From NCBI GenBank assembly GCA_035502095.1, contig DATJUX010000044.1:62001-126000 (forward strand): DNA of 64,000 nucleotides, written 5' to 3'. This DNA is from JAKANT01 sp035502095 (GTDB lineage Bacteria; Pseudomonadota; Gammaproteobacteria; Burkholderiales; Burkholderiaceae_F). Positions 26,133 to 35,141 of the stretch are shown here, piece after piece; the first letter of the stretch is position 1, and each line of letters begins with the position of its first letter. The position numbers and the translations under genes were made by a program. The notes beneath the pieces are model-generated. The model was not told the origin of the DNA. It searched no databases and saw only the letters and a list, made by a program, of their open reading frames with translations.

Positions 26133-27971
26133 ATGAACGTCCTCGGAATTTCGGCCTTCTATCACGACAGCGCCGCCGCGCTCGTGCGCGACGGCGTGAT
26201 CGTGGCCGCCGCACAGGAGGAACGCTTCACGCGCAAGAAGCACGACCCGGGGTTTCCATCCCACGCCGTCGACTATTGCCTGCGCGAAGGGGGCATCGAC
26301 TTCGATGGTGTCGACTGGGTCGCCTTCTACGACAAGCCCCTGCTCAAATTCGAACGGCTGCTGGAGACTTACCTCGCGTTCGCGCCGCACGGATTCAAGT
26401 CGTTCGGAATGGCGATGCCCGTCTGGCTGCAGGAAAAGCTGTTCCTGAAGTCGCTGCTTACGAAGGAACTGAAATCGCGCGGCGAGCGCCGCGACGTCGC
26501 GGAGCGAATGCTGTTTTCCGAGCATCATCTCAGCCACGCAGGGAGCGCGTTCTTCGCATCGCCGTTCGACGAAGCCGCGGTCCTGACGATGGACGGAGTC
26601 GGCGAGTGGGCGACGACATCGCTCGCTCACGGCAAGGGAAACCACCTCGAGGTCCTGCGCGAAATCCACTTCCCGCATTCGCTCGGTCTTCTCTACTCGG
26701 CGTTCACGTACTACACCGGCTTCAAGGTCAACTCCGGCGAGTACAAGGTGATGGGCCTGGCGCCCTATGGACGTCCGCGCTTCGTGCAGCCCATCCTCGA
26801 GCATCTGGTCGATCTCAAACCCGACGGCTCGTTCCGGCTGAATCTCGATTTCTTCAACTACTGCACCGGCCTGACGATGACCAACGTCCGGTTCGATGAG
26901 CTGTTCGGCGGTCCACCGAGGCAACCGGAACAGTTGCTCACGCAGCGCGAGATGGATCTGGCCGCCTCGATCCAGGCCGTGACCGAAGAGGTGGTCCTTC
27001 GGCTCACGCGCTCGATCGCCGCCTCGACAGGCCTGAAGAAACTCTGCCTGGCGGGAGGCGTCGCACTGAACTGTGTCGCCAACGGAAAGGTGCTGCGCGA
27101 TAACAAGTTCGAGGAAATCTGGGTGCAACCCGCGGCCGGCGATGCGGGCGGCGCGCTTGGCGCGGCACTGGTCGCATGCCACATGTACAAGTCACAGCCG
27201 CGCCGGCCGGCGAACGGTGCCGGCGACCAGATGCGTGGCGCGTACCTCGGCCCGAGTTTTTCGCAGGCGGAGTGCGAGCAACGGCTGCTATCCATCGGCG
27301 CGCGGTTTTCGGTGCTCACCGACGGCGGCTTGATCGATACGTGCGCGCAGGCCCTGGCGGGCGGCAAGGCGCTCGGATGGTTTCAAGGCCGGATGGAGTT
27401 CGGGCCGCGCGCGCTGGGCGGCAGATCGATTCTCGGCGATGCACGTTCGCCGAGCATGCAGTCAGTCCTGAATCTCAAGGTGAAATATCGCGAATCGTTC
27501 CGCCCCTTCGCGCCGTCGGTTCTGCGCGAGCGCGTCGCTGAATGGTTCGAACTGGATTGCGACAGTCCTTACATGCTGCTCGTTGCGGATGTCGTCGACC
27601 GGCGACGGCGCAGGATGACCGAGCAGGAGCAAGCTCTGTTCGGCATCGAGAAGCTGAACGTGCCGCGCTCCGATATCCCCGCGGTCACTCACGTCGACTA
27701 CTCGGCGCGGATCCAGACCGTGCATGCGGATACCAACCCGCGCTACCACCAACTTATCTCCAGGTTCGACGCTCTGACCGGCTGCCCGGTCATTGTCAAC
27801 ACGAGCTTTAACGTTCGCGGCGAGCCGATCGTCTGCACGCCGGAGGACGCGTTCCGCTGCTTCATGGGGACCGAGATCGAAGCGCTCGCCGTTGGCAACT
27901 GCTTCCTCAAGAAGGAGGATCAGGACATGGCGCTGCGCAAGAACTACGAGTCGGCGTTCGAGCGCGACTAG
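26133..27971 (+). CDS. Carbamoyltransferase (NodU/CmcH family)
   Basis: A 612-residue O-carbamoyltransferase. The N-terminal ASKHA-type domain begins LGISAFYHDSAAAL, with the metal/carbamoyl-adenylate histidines in SEHHLSHAGS and nucleotide segment VLTMDGVGEWA. The C-terminal domain shows the family signature GRMEFGPRALGGRS and NTSFNVRGEPIV. It transfers carbamoyl from carbamoyl phosphate, via ATP, to a hydroxyl group, here probably on a sugar of the exopolysaccharide. CarA and CarB follow directly and would supply carbamoyl phosphate locally. The ATG at 26133 is preferred to a TTG one codon before. Confidence 0.92.
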   Translation: MNVLGISAFYHDSAAALVRDGVIVAAAQEERFTRKKHDPGFPSHAVDYCLREGGIDFDGVDWVAFYDKPLLKFERLLETYLAFAPHGFKSFGMAMPVWLQEKLFLKSLLTKELKSRGERRDVAERMLFSEHHLSHAGSAFFASPFDEAAVLTMDGVGEWATTSLAHGKGNHLEVLREIHFPHSLGLLYSAFTYYTGFKVNSGEYKVMGLAPYGRPRFVQPILEHLVDLKPDGSFRLNLDFFNYCTGLTMTNVRFDELFGGPPRQPEQLLTQREMDLAASIQAVTEEVVLRLTRSIAASTGLKKLCLAGGVALNCVANGKVLRDNKFEEIWVQPAAGDAGGALGAALVACHMYKSQPRRPANGAGDQMRGAYLGPSFSQAECEQRLLSIGARFSVLTDGGLIDTCAQALAGGKALGWFQGRMEFGPRALGGRSILGDARSPSMQSVLNLKVKYRESFRPFAPSVLRERVAEWFELDCDSPYMLLVADVVDRRRRRMTEQEQALFGIEKLNVPRSDIPAVTHVDYSARIQTVHADTNPRYHQLISRFDALTGCPVIVNTSFNVRGEPIVCTPEDAFRCFMGTEIEALAVGNCFLKKEDQDMALRKNYESAFERD

Positions 27972-28020
27972 TGGCCGCGAACGCAACGACTGCAGATCCG
28001 ATCGCCCGAGTGCGCGGCGC

Positions 28021-29130
28021 ATGACGAAGCGCGCTGCCAACCTCGTGCTCGACGATGGAACCGTTTTCGAAGGGGTCGGGTTCGGCTCCGGACGAAGTGT
28101 GTGTGGCGAGGTCGTTTTCAATACCGGCATGACCGGCTACGTGGAGGCGTTGACGGATCCGTCCTATGCGGGCCAGATCCTTGCCCTCACCTACCCGCTG
28201 GTTGGAAACTACGGCGTCCCCGCCGCGCGGGCGAAAGGCAGCATCGACGGACCGTACGAATCGCCACGCATCCAGGTTCAAGGCCTCGTAGTCCAGCACT
28301 ACGTCGACGCCTATAGCCATCATGCGGCCAGGAGATCGCTCGGGCGCTGGCTGGAGGAAGAGGACGTTCCGGCCCTAACCGGCATCGACACCCGCACGCT
28401 TACGCGACGACTGCGGGAGCAAGGAACGATGCGTGGGTGGCTGGTCCCGGCGGATATCGCCCTCGCGGAGGCCAAGGCCGCCGCGGGGTCAGTCGAAATG
28501 CAGCGCGAAGTCTTCTATCGGGTCACACCGCCCGAGGCGGTCATCCATGGCAGTGGCGATCTGACGGTTCTCGTCGTCGACGCCGGTGCGAAGGACAATC
28601 TCGTGCGCTCGCTGCTGGAACGCGGTGTCAGGGTGGTGCGCGCGCCGTGGTATGCGCGCCTCGCGCCGCTCGCCGAGCGCGCCGACGGCGTGCTCGTCGG
28701 CAACGGCCCCGGCGACCCGAAGGACCTGGCGCCGCTGGTCGAACAGGTCCGCGGGCTGCTCTCGGTCGGCACCAAGCCCATCCTCGGTGTCTGTCTCGGC
28801 AACCAGATCCTCGCACTCGCGGCCGGCGGCGACACCTTCAAGCTTCCGTACGGACACCGCGGCGTCAACCAGCCGGTGCAGGACCTGCTGACCCGGCGTT
28901 GCTACGTCACCAGCCAGAACCACGGTTACGCTGTGCGCGACGACGCCCTGCCCTCCGAGTGGGAGCCGTGGTTCGTCAACACCAATGACGGCACCAACGA
29001 GGGAATCCGCTCTCGGGTCAGACCCTTCGCGAGTGTGCAGTTCCATCCCGAGGCACACCCGGGTCCGGTCGACACCGGGTTCGTGTTCGACGATTTCCTC
29101 CGTCTGGTCGGTGCAATGAGGACACGATGA
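28021..29130 (+). CDS. carA: Carbamoyl-phosphate synthase small (glutaminase) subunit
   Basis: A 369-residue CarA. The N-terminal CarA domain (LVLDDGTVFEG, VVFNTGMTGYVEALTDPSY) precedes a class I glutamine amidotransferase domain with catalytic Cys in GVCLGNQILALA and His/Glu in QFHPEAHPGP. It hydrolyses glutamine and channels ammonia to CarB. It starts 49 nt after the carbamoyltransferase and is followed after 33 nt by carB. Placement inside the carbamoylation block suggests a dedicated pathway copy, not the arginine/pyrimidine housekeeping enzyme, but whether another carAB exists in the genome cannot be seen. Confidence 0.95.
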   Translation: MTKRAANLVLDDGTVFEGVGFGSGRSVCGEVVFNTGMTGYVEALTDPSYAGQILALTYPLVGNYGVPAARAKGSIDGPYESPRIQVQGLVVQHYVDAYSHHAARRSLGRWLEEEDVPALTGIDTRTLTRRLREQGTMRGWLVPADIALAEAKAAAGSVEMQREVFYRVTPPEAVIHGSGDLTVLVVDAGAKDNLVRSLLERGVRVVRAPWYARLAPLAERADGVLVGNGPGDPKDLAPLVEQVRGLLSVGTKPILGVCLGNQILALAAGGDTFKLPYGHRGVNQPVQDLLTRRCYVTSQNHGYAVRDDALPSEWEPWFVNTNDGTNEGIRSRVRPFASVQFHPEAHPGPVDTGFVFDDFLRLVGAMRTR

Positions 29131-29163
29131 GGCTGCCAGGGATCACGAAGGCAACGGCCTGAG

Positions 29164-32100
29164 ATGTACGGCGCTCACCTTCCGCGCAAACCTCGGCGCG
29201 CGCTTCTTCTCGGGTCCGGCGCGCTCCAGATCGGGCAGGCCGGCGAGTTCGACTACTCCGGGTCGCAAGCGCTCAAGGCGCTGCGCGAAGAGGGCGTGTC
29301 GACCATCCTGATCAATCCGAACATCGCGACGGTTCAGACCAGCGAGGAGCTTGCCGACCGGATCTACTTCGTCGACGTCAACCCGGACTTCGTGGAGCAG
29401 GTCATCGTCAAGGAGGACGTCGATGCCATCCTGCTCTCTTTCGGCGGCCAGACTGCGCTGAATTGCGGGCTCGCATTGCACGATGCTGGCGTGTTCGCGC
29501 GGCACGGCGTGCGCGTCCTGGGCACCCCCATCGCCGCGATACGAGACACCGAGGACCGTGCGTTGTTCGTCAAGCGCCTGGCGGAAATCGGGGTCAAGAC
29601 GGCACGCAGCCATGCTTGCGCGACGCCGCAGCAAGCGCATGCCGCAGCAAGATCGATCGGACTGCCGGTCATGCTGCGCGGCGGGTTCTCGCTCGGCGGT
29701 CGCGGCAGCAGCATCGTCGAGAACAAGGCGGCACTCGATGCCGCGGTCAAGCGTGCGTTTGCCGGCGGCGCGCAGCAGGTGCTGGTCGAGGAGTGCCTGC
29801 GCGGATGGAAGGAGATCGAATACGAGGTGGTGCGCGACGGGCGCGACAACTGCATCACCGTCTGCAACATGGAGAACTTCGATCCGATGGGCATCCACAC
29901 GGGCGAGTCGATCGTGGTCGCGCCGTCGCAGACGCTCAACGACGAGGAATATCAGTTGCTGCGGTCACTCGCCATCCGCACCGTGCGCCACCTTGGCATC
30001 GTCGGCGAGTGCAACATCCAGTACGCGCTCGATCCCTCGAGCTCCGACTATCGCGTGATCGAAGTCAATGCGCGACTCTCACGGTCGAGCGCACTGGCCA
30101 GCAAGGCCACCGGCTATCCGCTGGCCTACGTCGCCGCCAAACTCGCCCTCGGACGCTCCCTGCCCGAGGTGCAGAACAACATCACGCGGCGTACCACGGC
30201 GTTCTTCGAGCCGGCTCTGGACTACCTCGTGTGCAAGGTGCCGCGGTGGGATCTGGCGAAGTTCAAGGGCGCCTCGTTCCGCATCGGCAGCGAAATGAAG
30301 AGCGTCGGCGAGGTGATGGCGATCGGCCGGACCTTCCCGGAAGTGATTCAGAAGGCGCTGCGCATGCTCGACATCGGGGTGCACGGCCTCGACCCGCGCG
30401 CGTACGAGTTCGACGATCTGCGCGACCAACTCGCAAATCCCACGCCACTGCGTATCTTCGCCATCGCGCAGGGGCTGCGCGGCGGGATGCCGGTCGACGA
30501 AGTTCACGAGCTCACCAGGATCGATCGCTGGTTCCTCAAGGCGATCGAATCGATCATCCAGCTGGACGGGCAACTGCGGCAATCGGCGTGGCCCCCTGCG
30601 CCCCAACTGCTCCGGCAGTCCAAGTGGGCCGGCTTCTCCGACCGCGCGATCGAACGGCTTGCGCGCGCGCCGCGCGGTGCGGCGCGAGAGGCTCGCCGCG
30701 AGGCCGGCATCGTGCGGCATATTGCGCAGATCGACACGCTGGCCGCCGAGTTCCCCGCCGACACGAACTATCTCTACACGACGTTCCACGCTTCGCGCAA
30801 CGATATCGGGCCGTCGCGACGCAAGAAGATCCTGGTGCTCGGTTCCGGCGCCTATCGAATCGGCTCGAGCGTCGAATTCGATTGGTGCTGCGTGAATGCG
30901 GTGCAGGCGGCGGCCGCACTCGGCTACGAAACGATCATGCTGAACTTCAATCCCGAGACGGTCAGCACCGACTACGACATGTGCGACCGCCTGATTTTCG
31001 ATGAGGTCAGCCTGGAGACGGTGCTCGACGTCTGGGGGCAGGAGCGCCCAGACGGCGTCGTGATCAGCATGGGTGGCCAGATCCCGAACAACCTGGCGAT
31101 GGACCTGCATCGGGCCGGCGTGAAGGTTCTTGGCACGAGTCCGGACAACATCGATCGCGCGGAGGATCGCAACAAGTTCAGCCGGCTTCTCGACGAACTC
31201 GGCATCGATCAGCCGCGCTGGATGCACATGCGGGATGTCTCCGACGCCGACGCGGTGGTCGCGCGGCTCGGCGGCTTTCCCGTCCTGGTGCGGCCGAGCT
31301 ACGTCCTGAGCGGCGCGGCAATGAGCGTGGCTCACGAGCCGAACGAACTCGCGCGCATCCTCGCGCGTGCGAAGGAAGTATCGATGGAACACCCGGTCGT
31401 GGTGTCCGCGTTCGAGACGCATGCGCGCGAGGTTGAGATCGATGCTGTCGCCGATCGCGGCGAAGTCGTCCTGTGGGCGATCAGCGAGCACATCGAGGAT
31501 GCCGGCGTGCACAGTGGCGATGCAACCCTCGTGCTGCCGCCGCAGACTCTTTACATTGCGACGATCCGGCGCGCGCGGCGCATCGCCGCAGCGCTCGCGA
31601 AGGCTCTCGAGATAACCGGTCCGTTCAACGTGCAGTTTCTGGCGCGGCACAACGCGGTCAAGGTGATCGAGTGCAACCTGCGCGCGTCGCGCAGTTTCCC
31701 CTTCGTGTCGAAGGTGACGGGAACGAATTTCGCGCGGGAAGCGATGCGCCGCATGCTGGGATTCGGCGGCCCGTTACAAAGCGACAGCCTGAATCTTGAC
31801 CACGTGGCCGTCAAGGCGCCGATGTTCTCCTTCTCGCGCCTGGTCGGCGCCGACCCGATGCTCGGAGTTGAGATGATGAGCACTGGGGAAGTAGCCTGTT
31901 TCGGCGATGATGTTCATGAGGCATTGTTGCACGCTCTGCTTGCAACCGGCTTCCGTCGTCCGCAGCGCGGCGTCCTGCTTTCGCTCGGGCCGGTTGCAGA
32001 CAAGTACTGGTTTGCCGACGAAGCGCGTGTGATTGCGAACGATCTCAGGCTGCCGATCTACGCTACAGCCGGCACGGCCGAAATGCTCGCCGAGATCGGC

Positions 32101-32397
32101 ATCGCCTGCACCGCCGTCGAGAAGCATCTTGCGCCCGGTCCCAACGCGATCGATTTGCTGGATAAGGGAGAGATCGACCTCGTCATCAACGTGCCGCGCG
32201 AGTATGACGAGATGGGACGTCCCGACGGCGTGCTGATCCGCAGGGCCGCGGTCGACGCAGGCGTGCCCTTGATCACCGATCTGCAACTCGCCCGCGCCGT
32301 GATCGAGGCGCTGCGGGTCAAGAAGGCCGGCGATCTGCGCGTGCTGGCGTGGCAGGACTTCGTCGCGCGCTCGCCCGATCGCGCAGCGGCGGCGTGA
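29164..32397 (+). CDS. carB: Carbamoyl-phosphate synthase large subunit
   Basis: A full-length 1077-residue CarB. It has the two homologous ATP-grasp halves, each opening with a GSG motif (LLLGSGALQIGQAGEFDYSG near 15 and VLGSGAYRIGSSVEFDW near 560), plus matching PPNP-type loops and ERSSAL-like metal sites. The C-terminal ~140 residues form the MGS-like regulatory domain (LPIYATAGTAEMLAEIG). The enzyme makes carbamoyl phosphate from bicarbonate, ammonia and two ATP. Linker loops differ from E. coli in places (PSRRKKILVLG, versus typical), which may reflect a divergent copy. No frameshift. Confidence 0.95.
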   Translation: MYGAHLPRKPRRALLLGSGALQIGQAGEFDYSGSQALKALREEGVSTILINPNIATVQTSEELADRIYFVDVNPDFVEQVIVKEDVDAILLSFGGQTALNCGLALHDAGVFARHGVRVLGTPIAAIRDTEDRALFVKRLAEIGVKTARSHACATPQQAHAAARSIGLPVMLRGGFSLGGRGSSIVENKAALDAAVKRAFAGGAQQVLVEECLRGWKEIEYEVVRDGRDNCITVCNMENFDPMGIHTGESIVVAPSQTLNDEEYQLLRSLAIRTVRHLGIVGECNIQYALDPSSSDYRVIEVNARLSRSSALASKATGYPLAYVAAKLALGRSLPEVQNNITRRTTAFFEPALDYLVCKVPRWDLAKFKGASFRIGSEMKSVGEVMAIGRTFPEVIQKALRMLDIGVHGLDPRAYEFDDLRDQLANPTPLRIFAIAQGLRGGMPVDEVHELTRIDRWFLKAIESIIQLDGQLRQSAWPPAPQLLRQSKWAGFSDRAIERLARAPRGAAREARREAGIVRHIAQIDTLAAEFPADTNYLYTTFHASRNDIGPSRRKKILVLGSGAYRIGSSVEFDWCCVNAVQAAAALGYETIMLNFNPETVSTDYDMCDRLIFDEVSLETVLDVWGQERPDGVVISMGGQIPNNLAMDLHRAGVKVLGTSPDNIDRAEDRNKFSRLLDELGIDQPRWMHMRDVSDADAVVARLGGFPVLVRPSYVLSGAAMSVAHEPNELARILARAKEVSMEHPVVVSAFETHAREVEIDAVADRGEVVLWAISEHIEDAGVHSGDATLVLPPQTLYIATIRRARRIAAALAKALEITGPFNVQFLARHNAVKVIECNLRASRSFPFVSKVTGTNFAREAMRRMLGFGGPLQSDSLNLDHVAVKAPMFSFSRLVGADPMLGVEMMSTGEVACFGDDVHEALLHALLATGFRRPQRGVLLSLGPVADKYWFADEARVIANDLRLPIYATAGTAEMLAEIGIACTAVEKHLAPGPNAIDLLDKGEIDLVINVPREYDEMGRPDGVLIRRAAVDAGVPLITDLQLARAVIEALRVKKAGDLRVLAWQDFVARSPDRAAAA

Positions 32398-32466
32398 GAA
32401 TTTGACGGAACGGCGCGCAGGGCGTACCGATACGGGAGATCGCGCTTGCCCATGATGGGAGATCCG

Positions 32467-33153
32467 ATGAAGACTACGAGCCCCGTGCGGCGGCTTGCAC
32501 TGGCCGTCGGTGTCATTTCCGTGCTCCTCTCCGCAGCCGGGCGCTCGGCGGCCGGCGAGAGCGGCGACATCCCAGGTTACCCACAGCATGTCACTTCGTA
32601 CGATCCGCGCGAAGTCTCGCTGTTGCCGAAGTTCTGCACCTACACCCAGCTGTTTCGCGATCACGTTCCGGGCGGCAACAACCCGGTAGAGATCGAGCGC
32701 TGGCATGACATCATGGGCCCGGTGTTCATTCACATGCATCACTATTGCTACGGGCTCATGTATCTGCACCGCGCGAACGCGCTCGCGCGTGACCCCATCA
32801 TTCGCGGCTACAACTACAACTTTGCGCTCAACGAATTCGACTACACCCTGGAACGGACGCCATCCGACTTTCCTCTTCTGCCGGAGATGCTGACCATGCG
32901 CGGCGAAGTCCTGATGCACCAGGGTCGCGCGGGACAGGCACAGGAGGCGTTCGAGCGCGCCATCTCGCTGAAACCGGACTATTGGGCTCCTTATGCCTTC
33001 TGGAGCGACCAGTTGGTGAAGACGGGAGACCTCGTACAGGCACGAGCCGTTCTCGAGAAGGGCCTGGCCCAGGCGCCGGATTCGGTTGGCTTGCATAGGC
33101 GACTCACAGACCTCGACGCCGAGAAACCGAAAAACAAGTCGGCGTCACAGTGA
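32467..33153 (+). CDS. Exported TPR-containing protein
   Basis: A 228-residue protein with a signal peptide (basic MKTTSPVRR, then a hydrophobic run ending around SAAGES), so probably periplasmic. A histidine-rich segment FIHMHHYCYGL near 82-92 is unusual. TPR-like helices follow (GEVLMHQGRAGQAQEAFERA, ISLKPDYWAPY, ARAVLEKGLAQAPDSVG). ATG 32467 has GGGAGA 4 nt upstream, which decides the start over an ATG seven codons earlier. Role unknown; it may be an assembly or scaffold factor for the glycan pathway. Two hairpins directly follow its stop. Confidence 0.75.
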   Translation: MKTTSPVRRLALAVGVISVLLSAAGRSAAGESGDIPGYPQHVTSYDPREVSLLPKFCTYTQLFRDHVPGGNNPVEIERWHDIMGPVFIHMHHYCYGLMYLHRANALARDPIIRGYNYNFALNEFDYTLERTPSDFPLLPEMLTMRGEVLMHQGRAGQAQEAFERAISLKPDYWAPYAFWSDQLVKTGDLVQARAVLEKGLAQAPDSVGLHRRLTDLDAEKPKNKSASQ

Positions 33154-33189
33154 GCGCCGTCTGCGGCGCATGCCGGCCTCGCAGCCGGC
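33154..33189 (+). terminator. Tandem hairpins after the TPR gene
   Basis: GCGCCG-TCTG-CGGCGC (33154-33169) begins right after the stop codon, and GCCGGC-CTCGCA-GCCGGC (33172-33189) follows 2 nt later. Both are perfect 6-bp stems. There is no T-run, so they may be Rho-assisted or transcript-end structures. They probably mark the end of the carbamoylation operon. Confidence 0.45.
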
Positions 33190-33282
33190 GGGGGAGATCG
33201 TGCCCGAACCCATAGCTATCCCCGTCGCGCGCGTGCTTGTGGCGGCGACGGACGCGAACGCGACATCCAAGCGACCCAAGTC

Positions 33283-35109
33283 ATGACAGGAATCTGCGGC
33301 ACGTTCTCGGCGCGCCCCACGGCTGATATCGACGCGGCCCTGCACCGAATGGTCACCCCGACGGTGCCAGGGTCGACAAGCGGTGCAATTAAGCGAAACG
33401 GCGGCGCAGGTATCGGTGTCGGCAGCGGGGGCGCGCGCGCAGAACTCATCGAGATCGACGGATTCATCCTCGCGCTCGCCGGCCACCCGAGACTCGGCTC
33501 CAGCGAGCGGTCCAGCACGGATCCTCGTGCGATCGCCATGCACCTGCGGACACAGGGCCCCGGCGCAATTGCGTCGATCGGCGGCGATTTTGCTCTCGCC
33601 GCCTGGGATGCGGCGAAGGCATCGGGGCTGCTGGCAATCGACCGCATCGGCGTGCACCAACTGGTGTACGGACAAACAAACGAAGCGTTCGCGTTCGCCT
33701 CGACGCTCGACCTGCTCGTCAAGCACCCCGGCGTAAGCAGCGATCTCCTGCCGCAAGCCATCTTCGACTACCTGTACTTCCATGTCTGCCCCGGCCCGGA
33801 GACGATCTACCGCGATCTGCGTCGCCTGCCACCCGGACACCTGATCGAGTTCGGCAGCGGGGGCGCGGGTGTTCCGCGACCCTACTGGAGCATGCGCTTC
33901 GACGAGAGGCACGACCAGGGTTTCCCGGCGTTGAAACAGCGCTTTGTGGACTTGCTGGAGCACTGCGTCGCCACCGCGGCGGACGATGTACCGTCGGGTG
34001 CGTTCTTGTCGGGCGGAACCGACAGTTCGACCGTCAGCGGCATGCTCGGGCGCACCCGTGGACAGCGGCCGCGAACGTTTTCGATCGGGTTCGACGCTAC
34101 GGGCTATGACGAGATGGAGTACGCGCGCATCGCGGCGCGCCATTTCGACAGCGATCATCACGAGTACTACGTCACACCCGCGGATGTTGTGGCCGCAGTG
34201 CCCGTGATCGCGCGTCACTACGACCAGCCGTTCGGGAACGCGTCGGCCGTGCCGGCCTACTACTGTGCCAGGCTCGCGCGCGACAGCGGGGTGCAGCGCC
34301 TGCTGGCAGGCGATGGCGGCGACGAACTCTTTGGCGGCAACGAACGCTACTCGAAGCAGCACCTGCTGGGTCTCTACCATCGGGCCCCAGCGCGGTTGCG
34401 CAAGCTGGTGGTCGAGCCGCTGGTGCTCTCGACGCCGCTCTTCAAGAGCGTGCCGGGCTTGCGCAAGGTGTATAGCTATGTCGAGCAGGCGCATCTCGAG
34501 ATGCCGGCCCGCTACGAGTCGCGCAACCTGCTCGATTACCTGGGCGTCGAACAGATGCTGACGAACGACTTTCTCGCTGCGGTCGATCGCGGGAATCCGC
34601 ACAGGCTGATGCGCGAGACGCATGCAGCCTACGCCGATTGCAGTCTCATCAATCAGATGCTTGGCATCGATTTGCGCTTCACCCTGGCCGATAGCGACCT
34701 GCCCAAGGTCACCCGCATGTGCGAACTAGCCGGGGTCGACGTCGCATTTCCGCTGCTCGATGAGCGCCTGGTCGAGTTTTCTGCGCTCCTGCCTGCCGAG
34801 ATGAAGCTGCGCGGCACCTACCTGCGGTGGTTCTTCAAGCAGGCGCTGCGCGATTTCCTGCCGCCCGCGGTCATCAGCAAGCAGAAGCACGGCTTCGGCC
34901 TGCCGGTCGGCACCTGGTTGATCGAGCACGCGCCCTTGCGCACGCTGGCCGGGCAGGCCATCGACTCGTTGCGGCCGCATCGAATCGTGCGAACCGAGTT
35001 CGTCGACGCGCTCATGAAGCAGCGCTTGCACGAGCACCCGCGCTTCTTCGGGACGATGGTGTGGGTGTTGATGATGCTCGGCCTGTGGCTCGATTCGCGC
35101 CGGACCTGA
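33283..35109 (+). CDS. Asparagine synthetase-like amidotransferase with Thr at catalytic position 2
   Basis: A 608-residue asparagine-synthetase B homologue. The synthetase half has the PPi loop SGGTDSST (about 246-253) and DGGDELFGG. The N terminus reads MTGICG, where glutamine-dependent members read MCGI: the nucleophile Cys2 is Thr (ACA codon). Glutamine hydrolysis should therefore be lost or altered, as in beta-lactam synthetases and lasso-peptide cyclases that keep only the ATP-dependent amide-forming half. It may join an amine to a uronic acid or amino acid carboxylate. No upstream start restores Cys2. Contrast the two MCGI members at 41.5 and 44.6 kb. Confidence 0.85.
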   Translation: MTGICGTFSARPTADIDAALHRMVTPTVPGSTSGAIKRNGGAGIGVGSGGARAELIEIDGFILALAGHPRLGSSERSSTDPRAIAMHLRTQGPGAIASIGGDFALAAWDAAKASGLLAIDRIGVHQLVYGQTNEAFAFASTLDLLVKHPGVSSDLLPQAIFDYLYFHVCPGPETIYRDLRRLPPGHLIEFGSGGAGVPRPYWSMRFDERHDQGFPALKQRFVDLLEHCVATAADDVPSGAFLSGGTDSSTVSGMLGRTRGQRPRTFSIGFDATGYDEMEYARIAARHFDSDHHEYYVTPADVVAAVPVIARHYDQPFGNASAVPAYYCARLARDSGVQRLLAGDGGDELFGGNERYSKQHLLGLYHRAPARLRKLVVEPLVLSTPLFKSVPGLRKVYSYVEQAHLEMPARYESRNLLDYLGVEQMLTNDFLAAVDRGNPHRLMRETHAAYADCSLINQMLGIDLRFTLADSDLPKVTRMCELAGVDVAFPLLDERLVEFSALLPAEMKLRGTYLRWFFKQALRDFLPPAVISKQKHGFGLPVGTWLIEHAPLRTLAGQAIDSLRPHRIVRTEFVDALMKQRLHEHPRFFGTMVWVLMMLGLWLDSRRT

Positions 35110-35141
35110 CCCGAACTCGGCCTGGGCGGGCCGCCGCCTGT

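Noticed and set aside
30079..31650. 523-codon minus-strand frame within carB
   Set aside because: Shadow of carB; no ribosome site or domain.
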